From contig NZ_FOIP01000002.1 of the NCBI RefSeq assembly GCF_900105215.1, forward strand, positions 1 through 64,000: a stretch of DNA of 64,000 nt, given 5' to 3'. The stretch is from Lacrimispora sphenoides. Its GTDB lineage: Bacteria; Bacillota; Clostridia; Lachnospirales; Lachnospiraceae. The notes below the pieces were generated by a model, which saw nothing but the letters and a program-made list of their open reading frames with translations, had not been told where the DNA came from and ran no database searches. This document shows, piece by piece, positions 58,201-64,000 of the stretch; position 1 is the stretch's first letter; the number at the start of each line of letters is the position of its first letter. The translations under genes and the position numbers were made by a program.

Positions 58201-61200
58201 ATATTCCTGGCAGGTCATCGAGAATAAGCAAAAGTTTATCAGTCAGATTATGACTTCCAAATCTCCGGTCCGTAGTTGTGCTGACCTGGATGAACAATCT
58301 TTATCTTATGCAGAGGTTAAGGCATTGGCTACCGGCAATCCATATATTAAAGAAAAAATGGAGTTGGATATTTCTGTAAGCCAGTTAAATCGGGAACTTG
58401 CAAACCATAAGAGCAATATTTATCGGTATCAGGATGATTACACAATAAAGTATCCGCAGGAAATAAGTCGGTTGAAGAACCTAAATTCTGGCATTATGAA
58501 GGATATCGAGCTATACAAAAGTAATGCACCAGTCGGTGATGAATTTTCCATGGTAATAGGAGATAAAACATTCACTGATCGAACGGAAGCTGGGGAGGCG
58601 TTGATAGCAGCGGCAAATGAAGCCTGTATCTTACGAAATACCGAACACCAGCTGGGGACCTATCTGGGATTCAAAATAACTGCAAGAAAAGGTGATTTTT
58701 CTATAGTTCCTCAGATTATTATTGGCGGGGAGATTAAATATATATTCGATTTGAGCATGAATGCGGTTAGTAATATATCTTCAATCACACGGACTTTCCA
58801 CTCGCTTGAGGAAAGAGTTAAGTCCAATGAGGAGAAATTATCTGCAGCTGAGAAACAGTTGGAAATTGCAAAAATAGAATCAGAGAAACCTTTTCCGAAG
58901 GAAGAACTCTACAAAAGTCAGATTGAACGCCTGCAAGAATTAAATGCTTTATTGGGGATATCTGAGAAAGAGCAAAACGAAACGGGGGTTATAGATGATT
59001 CTACGACTATTAAAGTTGAAGCAATAAAAAGTGAATCGTCCTGGATTGCGTTTGCGGCCTATAATCCGGATGATCATCCAGAAGAATACGATATAGTACC
59101 AGATATGGATACGGTAGAATTTATTATCGTAGGAGAAGAAAATATGAATGAAATGAATAATAATCAATCAACTTTGGATAATGGACCAGAGATGGTAAAG
59201 TCGGCTGAAAGGAAGCAGGACCTTGAAAATATGAGGGAATTTGGATATGAGTTGTTCCGTATTGGCTATCCTAAAGAGCATGTTTATTTTCAGTCACTCA
59301 AAGATGAGAACGATGTAATTGAATTTGAATATAAAGATGATGTGAAGGGATTCGTTACTGAGACAAAAACAGCTATGAATCAATATACTGTGGAGGAATT
59401 ACAGGCTTATCATGCTGGTGATTATAGCAAGATTAACTCTGGTTCAATTGACGAAAAAGCAGTTGAAGTTGCAATAAGGCAGCTTTTGGATATTAGACAA
59501 CGAGAAGGGCGTCATGTTCGTCAGGGAGATCCCCAAATTTTTATTGATGGTCATGTTTGTAATATTATAGATGAGTGGACATGGAATCAAGATGATTATA
59601 TTATGGGGCAATGCGTGGATGACCCCACATTCTTTTACGTTACTGTAGGAGGTCAAACTTTTGAGTTCGATAGTAGGCCGAACAGATTTGATGTTGAGGA
59701 TCATTATATCCATTTCTTATCAATGCGGGATATTGACCGTCACGAAGCAGAATACGGGGCTGATGGGCGACGGGCTTTTCCTCATTTGAACGATGCCCCA
59801 CATGATATTGTATTTGAGCAGGTAGAAAACCTTGAGTCTATGCTGGACGAAAAGGAAAAGGGAATCAAATATGACCTGGTATTTGGCAGTGTTGGAAATG
59901 GAATTACTGTATGGAATCAGAAGGAACCAATTTATTCCCGTCCAGAGGATGAGGTGCATATGGTATCCGATTATCGTACATTAGCTTATATTTCACCAGA
60001 TGGAGCCAAGGTAACATGGTATGCTGAAAATCTTCCAAATGTTGTAATTTCATCAATTGAGGTTGCAGCTGAAGAACAAAGGGAAAAGTATAATCCAGAC
60101 ATACTTACTGCAAGAGGAATTGATGTAGAAAGGGATTTGTCAGATTTGTCAAATGACTCATTATCAGAATTTCTTAAAGATAAAGAAGTGACTTATATTG
60201 TTGAATCAGTGGAACGCTATAAAAATGGGCAAATTGATTCTGGTGATAAATTTATATTATCAACAAAAGAATTTATGGAACCCTTAAAGGCATTCGGAGA
60301 TAAAAATGATGAGGAACACAATCTGTATGTGTGTATTGTGGAGAATGAAAACCGTCTAATATATGTGATTAATGAGAAGCAATTGGAGCATGAAGCCAAA
60401 AGATATTTATTGCAATTGCAGGAATCTGAAACGAATCCCATTGTTAGAATTGATTTTAGTGAATCTGGCATGTTTCAGGATTCGGAATATATGAGTTTCA
60501 TTGATGCGTATAATCGCCTTGCTGGTTATAATAAGGCAGCAACAGAAATGAACATTTTGGGATATCATAAAACCTATTTTTCTATCTGTACATTAAAGGA
60601 AAATAAAGTGCATATTTATGATGGGCGTTATGATATCGGTTCAGATTCGGGTAGTCTGCTGGAACATATACAGGATCTAGCTCAATATGGAACTAGTGAA
60701 ATATATAAAGCAATGATGAAAGCTCAATGTAATCAAGAAGAGTATAAGCAATGGGAAATTGAACAGGATAAAATTATTAGTGAATGGATTCCGGGTTTAC
60801 AGTCAGCCGTTATGAAACAAGTTGATAAAGAATCTGATATTGCCAAGTACCAGCAAGAATATAAAAACTTTTATATGGAGGATAGGCTACTTGAAGAAGA
60901 AAAGAAAAGTCTCATAGGCCCGTTATCCTTAGATGATAAACAATATATATTTTATCAGAACGGAAATCAAATTCGGAAAGATGTAACATTTAAGGAAGCA
61001 GCACTTGGGTTACTAACTGCAAAAGGTTGTGGAAACGGGAGAGAGTATCTTCTTACTATGAAGGTATTAGATCAGGAGATTCCTATTCTTCGTGGCTCCA
61101 ATGCTAAGTTAGAAATACCAGTACCAGAAATTGATAAGGTAATTGACATATCTGAGAATAGTGATATGAAAAATATCCTTGGATATGTGATAGCTACTGT

Positions 61201-61552
61201 TAAACCGAGTGTGATAGATCCATATAATGATTTGGATTTGTCTTTTGAAGAATATGCAGCACATGAAGGCAACAATATCTGGCAGAATCCGGCCGTTGTA
61301 TATCGGGCCAGTGATATTTTTGTCAGTGTATATGAAGAAACAGCCCTTAATGAGCTGAATAAGGAATTTAAATGCTACTTAAAACCACAAGATATTTTGG
61401 AAATATCAGAACGAAAGTGTTTAGGTAGTAAACCAGTTACTTTATCAAAGAAAGTGGAAACTTCGATAGAATCGGTAAAATCATTGGTTGAAACCTATGT
61501 AGCAGAAAAGCCAGAATCACCCCAACCAGAATCAGTTTTGCAGCCTGATTAA
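52250..61552 (+). CDS. Giant N6-adenine methylase / SNF2-type helicase with ArdC/LtrC-like N-terminus
   Basis: The 3,100-residue protein starts with a LtrC/ArdC-like domain (about 10-110; PFDVQLMIHSQRPGATACA, then a KGSKGIPY segment). The methylase domain has a SAM-binding motif EPACGSGNFFGMLP (about 714) and catalytic GNVPFGDY (about 777, the NPPF variant usual here). The helicase domain has motif I VVGAGKTYE (about 1464), DESHS (about 1625), FASGTPISNSMTEL, and REGRIIRQGNE (about 1957). A long C-terminal half holds several unnamed repeats-like domains typical of these proteins, e.g. NGITVWNQKE and YDGRYDIGSD. The family is thought to protect element DNA from restriction or act in transfer and replication; the exact task is unknown. 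AGAGGAAGTG precedes the ATG. Confidence 0.82.
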   Translation: MNREISRISKLIDVRKYYNDALNQIRSSEDAWKAFLTSEGKFIHYPFDVQLMIHSQRPGATACASYSQWNAINCVPRKGSKGIPYVDYSKRKPQLQYLFDIADVISRNQSPLPQLWNFPEEKSYVSELTGDNSESSIESKMWNYIKGFIDREETEDLLRELNNDDSAILSKEIDELQDYFHASVAYAVFSRCDLDLDICDRLNEPLLRNNSYSVQNLDCNGLYVINDGIIRFSKPVYQEIREQIKLLENAPINVRVETVPVQTPTDERLEETVYSTERPYGQLKLPIFESEDINKKDLAIERITEPITEEDFPGNWNNPIQADQIPKPLLQTVLKTGGNIQHSKFQIEKFYVGTSALEVASDRAKAIKKEYGQSGSSFKPDDGYEGVYSISTMAKEMELQWKTQGLCYRAKVAWNTVEKTIHSMISADEYITPEERLEYRKEIAFSAAMNNTHGFIKIGGAGDFIEFERKGEIWTNPSAEIMLPETAGEISEDKLEQIAEISYTVDTLSGSKLCVNEIKLKMMQEGLVIYSPDESGSLVQTYSADEFNPEYDLMEAVQSSTSLDFTVEQDITLDYKQVIEVNKDEINIDISSPGNYRIEDLHLNDGGGPKAKFKQNIEAIKVLKTIEADQRSATYEEQAVLAGFVGWGGLAYVFDESKDAWANEYQDLHELLTKNEYLAARASTLNAHYTSPLIIQSIYQALENMGVKRGNILEPACGSGNFFGMLPASMSECQLYGVELDDLTGRIAKQLYPDVNISITGYEKTKYPNNFFDGVVGNVPFGDYKVSDRIYDKYNFSIHDYFIAKGLDQLRPGGVMAVITSSWTMDKKNSSARKYFAERANLIGAIRLPDNAFKANAGTEAVTDILFFQKLDHVPDPNPLWLYVDQNIRDKDPIRVGDIVTTSQYDYSTYRKKEFDARVIEIQQMDNKVFYDLQALDDSQTELRQNDENVTLKERGGMVYSCNRYFIENPHMVLGEFQFVSGPFGERLTCRATDSDLNDKLKAVVNKYIHCEFSNTYVKSDAEAEKTNIISADPQVRNYTYALVNDDIYYRTDSVMVLEQISSKDLSRMKAMIELRDMGYELLDAELNNDSDYSIDAKMSKLNELYDIFVEHFGVIHSKENKKLFSKDVTYSFLCSFEIMDDNNDVSGKAALFSKRVINPKAEITHVDTANEALMMSLSEKGRIVLDYMAGLVGKEKSELVSDLRGVIFKDPDKTGEDEYSGFVTADEYLSGNVKRKLEKAIQSVEQDSQYDINVQYLQQVQPEPLEASQIDVRLGATWIEPEYIEQFLKETFQLQDWRFTDTANKSERLTVSFEKLNGEWNISNKVVGDSILLATTKYGTPRKNGFHILENCLNLRDSKVYDQKWNTEKQRYDSILNKEETATCNQKAEAIKAEFENWIFAEPDRRNYLVHKYNNLYNNNRPRQYDGSHLTFPGMNPEIKLMPHQKNAVARTLYGGNALLAHVVGAGKTYEITASVMEQKRISLCNKAMIVVPNHLTEQWGREFTDLYPSANTLVAKKDDFIPARRREFCSKIATGEYDAVIIGHTQFEKIPLSVERQRYYIDRQIAAIERAIEEQKAESGQSFTVKQLEKTEKRLQAKLEKLNNEGKKDNVITFEQLGIDRLYVDESHSYKNLYLYTKMSNVAGIQQTEAQKSTDMYMKCQYMDEITPGKCGIVFASGTPISNSMTELYTNMRYLQSDLLERYGLENFDAWASTFGNIQTAIELSPEGTNYRAKKRFSSFFNIPELMSLWKEAADVQTADMLDLSVPTATYVNVKLKPTKLQEKMVESLAERADAVRNGDIDPSVDNMLKITNDGRKLALDQRLISPNMPDVPVSKANVCAQKAYEIWEQTKAQRSAQIIFCDLSTPKPDGSFSVYDAIKKKLVELGVPTEEIAFIHDAKTDIQKDKLFKQVRSGEKRFLLGSTFMMGAGTNVQRNLIAEHHLDVPWRPSDIEQREGRIIRQGNENDHVWVFRYITSGTFDAYSWQVIENKQKFISQIMTSKSPVRSCADLDEQSLSYAEVKALATGNPYIKEKMELDISVSQLNRELANHKSNIYRYQDDYTIKYPQEISRLKNLNSGIMKDIELYKSNAPVGDEFSMVIGDKTFTDRTEAGEALIAAANEACILRNTEHQLGTYLGFKITARKGDFSIVPQIIIGGEIKYIFDLSMNAVSNISSITRTFHSLEERVKSNEEKLSAAEKQLEIAKIESEKPFPKEELYKSQIERLQELNALLGISEKEQNETGVIDDSTTIKVEAIKSESSWIAFAAYNPDDHPEEYDIVPDMDTVEFIIVGEENMNEMNNNQSTLDNGPEMVKSAERKQDLENMREFGYELFRIGYPKEHVYFQSLKDENDVIEFEYKDDVKGFVTETKTAMNQYTVEELQAYHAGDYSKINSGSIDEKAVEVAIRQLLDIRQREGRHVRQGDPQIFIDGHVCNIIDEWTWNQDDYIMGQCVDDPTFFYVTVGGQTFEFDSRPNRFDVEDHYIHFLSMRDIDRHEAEYGADGRRAFPHLNDAPHDIVFEQVENLESMLDEKEKGIKYDLVFGSVGNGITVWNQKEPIYSRPEDEVHMVSDYRTLAYISPDGAKVTWYAENLPNVVISSIEVAAEEQREKYNPDILTARGIDVERDLSDLSNDSLSEFLKDKEVTYIVESVERYKNGQIDSGDKFILSTKEFMEPLKAFGDKNDEEHNLYVCIVENENRLIYVINEKQLEHEAKRYLLQLQESETNPIVRIDFSESGMFQDSEYMSFIDAYNRLAGYNKAATEMNILGYHKTYFSICTLKENKVHIYDGRYDIGSDSGSLLEHIQDLAQYGTSEIYKAMMKAQCNQEEYKQWEIEQDKIISEWIPGLQSAVMKQVDKESDIAKYQQEYKNFYMEDRLLEEEKKSLIGPLSLDDKQYIFYQNGNQIRKDVTFKEAALGLLTAKGCGNGREYLLTMKVLDQEIPILRGSNAKLEIPVPEIDKVIDISENSDMKNILGYVIATVKPSVIDPYNDLDLSFEEYAAHEGNNIWQNPAVVYRASDIFVSVYEETALNELNKEFKCYLKPQDILEISERKCLGSKPVTLSKKVETSIESVKSLVETYVAEKPESPQPESVLQPD

Positions 61553-61563
61553 ATTGTTGTTAA

Positions 61564-61582
61564 GGAGGGTATTATGCCCTCC
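61564..61582. promoter_or_regulatory. Hairpin just upstream of the 168-aa gene
   Basis: GGAGGG (61564-61569) pairs with CCCTCC (61577-61582), loop TATTATG. The left arm is a ribosome binding site for an in-loop ATG at 61574, so a short ORF (10 codons, ending at the next start) would be masked by the hairpin. The next gene's own site is GGAAAGGA at 61584. Confidence 0.35.
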
Positions 61583-61598
61583 TGGAAAGGAAATTTAT

Positions 61599-62105
61599 AT
61601 GAATGATGGAACATTATCTCCAGTTACGTTTGTTAGCGTAGATAATATACAGGTTGATTCCTATTTCCCGGTGGAACTGATAGAGAATGGAACATGTTTG
61701 ATTATGGCACTCTTGATGATTTTCTACAAAAACAATCCTTACCATTTGGATTATATGTTAATTAGAAAATCAGCTCTGGATATGTATACTGAACCACTGC
61801 GTTATACGATTGGTGATAATTTGATTTTAAAAGATATTTGCCAGGACGTAGAGAGGCAGTTCGGCGGCTCATTTGGAAATATTTATATCCAAATGATGGA
61901 TAATGAAACTAATGAGATAGTCGGTATATCATTTTGGCAAGAGAGAAAACAAGAACGTTCATTTAGTATCGCATATCATGTAGATTCAGAAAGCAAGAAA
62001 AAATTACCCAGCTTCACTAAACAGGTATACATAACTTTTGTACTGCAAATGGAACAGTTATTACAAAAGCTGGAGTTACCAGAAATTGAAACTGATATAG
62101 CTTGA
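61599..62105 (+). CDS. Hypothetical 168-aa protein between methylase-helicase and topB
   Basis: ATG 61599 is preferred because GGAAAGGA precedes it; the frame also opens at 61554. No family is recognised. The protein has no signal peptide; a hydrophobic run near 32-42 (TCLIMALLMIFY) is probably buried. It ends with a Lys/Glu helix (QMEQLLQKLELPEIETDIA). It lies between two DNA-processing genes common in Firmicutes elements. The next 120 bp contain another open frame that continues in protein-like fashion (see findings). Confidence 0.55.
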   Translation: MNDGTLSPVTFVSVDNIQVDSYFPVELIENGTCLIMALLMIFYKNNPYHLDYMLIRKSALDMYTEPLRYTIGDNLILKDICQDVERQFGGSFGNIYIQMMDNETNEIVGISFWQERKQERSFSIAYHVDSESKKKLPSFTKQVYITFVLQMEQLLQKLELPEIETDIA

Positions 62106-62225
62106 GAAGAAGATTATTCAGGAGTGTACTGAGGAGGAAAATCCAGATGGAGTGGAGGATCCGGGCTTACCATTTAATTAAGTTAGAAAATTATTGTCGA
62201 TGATATTAATTACAGGAGAAATCAT

Positions 62226-64000
62226 ATGAAAAAATTAGTTATTGCAGAAAAACCTTCAGCTGGAGCTGATATGGCAAAGGTACTTAATTGTACACAAAAA
62301 AAGACAGGTTACATAGAAGGGGACCGCTATATTGTTACCTGGGCGATAGGACATCTAGTAGGTCTTAAATATCCGGAGGAACATGATCCGAGATACAAAC
62401 AGTGGAGATTAGAAGATTTGCCTTTTCATTTTTCTTTTCAGGATTCTTTAAAAGTATTATCAAACACTAAAATTCAGTTTCAAGTTGTTAAACAACTAAT
62501 AAATCGGGCTGATGTGGATTCTATTATCAATGCTGGAGACGCTGGCCGAGAAGGGTATCTGATTCAGGAATGGATTTATCGTCTTGCCGGGAATCGGAAG
62601 TCTAAAAAGGTTTTATGGGCATCCTCGCTGACAGATGAAGCTTTGAAGAAGGCGTTTGCGAATTTAAAAGAGCCAACAGAGTTTAAATTGCTGCTGGAAG
62701 AGGCAGAAGCCAGGGCGATGGGGGATTATAGTATGGGAATCAACTATAGCAGAGCCTTGACGTTAACAATTGGAAAACAGAAGACTATGTTATCTTATGG
62801 CCGTTGTCAAACCCCATTGCTGCATCTTATTGTACGGCGTGATAATGAGATTGAAAGTTTTGTCTCACAACCTTATTACAATATTGAATTACAGTACAGT
62901 AAAGGCTTTAAAGGAACATTATTACTAGATGGTAAAATCGCAGATATTTTTGATGAAGAAGAGGCAAGACATCTTGAGAAGAAATTACAAGGTGACCATA
63001 GACCGGCCATTGTAATGGAATACATCAGTACTGACAAGCAACGGAAAGCGCCGGCACTTTATAATCTTGCAGAACTGCAAAAAAATATGGGTAGCCATTA
63101 CGGGTATGCTCCAGAAGAGACTTTAGCAATTGCTCAAACATTGTATGAAAAATATAAAGTATTGAGCTATCCCAGGACCGATTCCAGAGCTTTGAGCATG
63201 GACTTATATCGTGAAGTGGGAGAACACATTAAAAGCTGTAAATGGGGGAAATATGAATCGTTTGTTGATCGGATTGATCTTTCGACAATTCAGCCGGATA
63301 AAGCATATTTTAATGACGTTAAGGTTACAGACCATCATGCACTTATTCCAACGATTCATTCCGATATGAAACAAGCTTTTTCACAAATGACAGAGCCAGA
63401 GCGAAATGTGTTTGAAGCAGTGGTACGTTCTTTCCTTGCTATCTTTTATCCGCCTTATGAATATCAAGTGACTGAAATTGTAACAGAAAAGGCCGGCTGT
63501 AATTTTAGCAGCAAAGGTACTGTTATTAAATCATTAGGATATAAAGAAGTTTTTAATCTGGAAGAAAAAGAAGATGATAGTAAAGAGATCCTGCCAGTTT
63601 TAGAGAAGGGGAATGAGTTAAATGTTGATGGAGTTAAGGCAATAGACAAAAAGACCAAGCCGCCGGCACGATATACCGTTTCCAGTATTATAGCTTTGAT
63701 GGAGAAAAATCATATTGGAACAAGTGCGACTAGGGGAGAAATAATTAAAAAGTTGATGAATCAGAGAAATCCTTATATACGCCTGGAAAAAGGTAAATAC
63801 TATTCTACAGAACTAGGCCGTGATTATATTAATGTACTGCCTGAAGCATTAAAAGATGTGGAATTAACGGCTAAATTTGAGAAACAGTTACAAGAAATAT
63901 CAGCTGGTAATATAACGAAAGAAGCTTTTTTACAGCAACTTAAAGATGAGGAAGTGGAAATCATTGGAAATCTAAAATCCTGCCAAGAGACTGTTGGTAT
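62226..64000 (+). CDS. topB: DNA topoisomerase III, cut by the right window edge
   Basis: ATG 62226 begins MKKLVIAEKPSAGADMAKVL, the type IA topoisomerase start, and the frame is open to the end of the window (at least 591 codons). The Toprim domain has GDAGREGYL (about 105-113; the usual DxDREG is changed to DAGREG), and the active-site Tyr is in LSYPRTDSRAL (Tyr315). GTSATRGEIIKKL is the conserved domain-V motif. It removes or decatenates DNA links during transfer and replication. ACAGGAGAAA precedes the ATG. TopB next to a methylase-helicase is common in ICEs of this group. Confidence 0.9.
   Translation, partial: MKKLVIAEKPSAGADMAKVLNCTQKKTGYIEGDRYIVTWAIGHLVGLKYPEEHDPRYKQWRLEDLPFHFSFQDSLKVLSNTKIQFQVVKQLINRADVDSIINAGDAGREGYLIQEWIYRLAGNRKSKKVLWASSLTDEALKKAFANLKEPTEFKLLLEEAEARAMGDYSMGINYSRALTLTIGKQKTMLSYGRCQTPLLHLIVRRDNEIESFVSQPYYNIELQYSKGFKGTLLLDGKIADIFDEEEARHLEKKLQGDHRPAIVMEYISTDKQRKAPALYNLAELQKNMGSHYGYAPEETLAIAQTLYEKYKVLSYPRTDSRALSMDLYREVGEHIKSCKWGKYESFVDRIDLSTIQPDKAYFNDVKVTDHHALIPTIHSDMKQAFSQMTEPERNVFEAVVRSFLAIFYPPYEYQVTEIVTEKAGCNFSSKGTVIKSLGYKEVFNLEEKEDDSKEILPVLEKGNELNVDGVKAIDKKTKPPARYTVSSIIALMEKNHIGTSATRGEIIKKLMNQRNPYIRLEKGKYYSTELGRDYINVLPEALKDVELTAKFEKQLQEISAGNITKEAFLQQLKDEEVEIIGNLKSCQETVG

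Noticed and set aside
61574-61606. A 10-codon ORF inside the hairpin before the 168-aa gene
   Set aside because: It has a ribosome site but that site is buried in the stem; no evidence of translation or coding constraint.
1-64000. CRISPR arrays, tRNA or rRNA genes, IS elements, group II introns, riboswitches
   Set aside because: None recognised on either strand. TnpV-like protein is not itself a transposase.

Overview
The window is AT-rich DNA from a Gram-positive bacterium, most likely a gut Clostridia member of the Lachnospiraceae type. The grounds are strong AGGAGG-type ribosome binding sites, an LPKTG sortase signal, SpaA/Cna-B, InlB-type and glucan-binding-like wall repeats, and proteins typical of Firmicutes conjugative elements (MobL/MobP-like relaxase, PrgI-like protein, lysozyme-plus-peptidase protein, methylase-helicase giant, TopB, TnpV). 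No housekeeping genes, rRNA or tRNA were seen. The whole window reads as the inside of one large integrative-conjugative element or conjugative plasmid. Neither end of the element is visible: the first and last genes run off the edges.

Layout. 1-1330 (+): a ParB-like protein, cut by the left edge, and a GIY-YIG protein, ending at tandem terminators. 1592-5674 (-): a three-gene mobilisation operon read integrase, then accessory protein, then relaxase with a Sel1-repeat tail. 5734-17231 (+): a promoter, then ssb and a compact type IV secretion cluster: coupling protein VirD4, pilin-like protein, VirB6-like, second small membrane protein, PrgI/VirB3-like, VirB4 in two pieces, a VirB1-like wall hydrolase, then a single-pass surface protein, a tiny lipoprotein-like peptide, an unknown, a TadZ-like ATPase and a small membrane protein. 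17345-23914: a terminator and two secreted wall-binding proteins. 24040-28433: a cassette of small accessory genes (Phd-like antitoxin fused to a zinc ribbon, several unknowns, TnpV-like, Fic, DUF5710-like). 28449-52165: surface proteins again: a secreted transglutaminase-like protein, a 4,688-residue LPKTG Cna-B adhesin, a second single-pass surface protein, a second TadZ-like ATPase and membrane protein, a 2,013-residue InlB-repeat protein and a truncated secreted ORF. 52250-64000: DNA-processing genes: a 3,100-residue methylase-helicase, an unknown, and topoisomerase III cut by the right edge.

How it may work. The relaxase, its accessory protein, SSB, TopB and the methylase-helicase would process and protect transferred DNA. 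VirD4/VirB4 and the membrane proteins would form the channel, and the lysozyme/peptidase would open the wall. The very large secreted proteins (735, 1342, 4688 and 2013 aa) would contact or bind neighbouring cells or host surfaces. The most unusual point is a repeated module: a signal-peptide protein with a C-terminal membrane helix, a TadZ/MinD-like ATPase whose P-loop lacks its signature lysine, and a small membrane protein. It occurs once at the end of the secretion cluster and once after the giant adhesin. I infer, without proof, that these modules place or organise the transfer machine and the adhesin at the cell surface.
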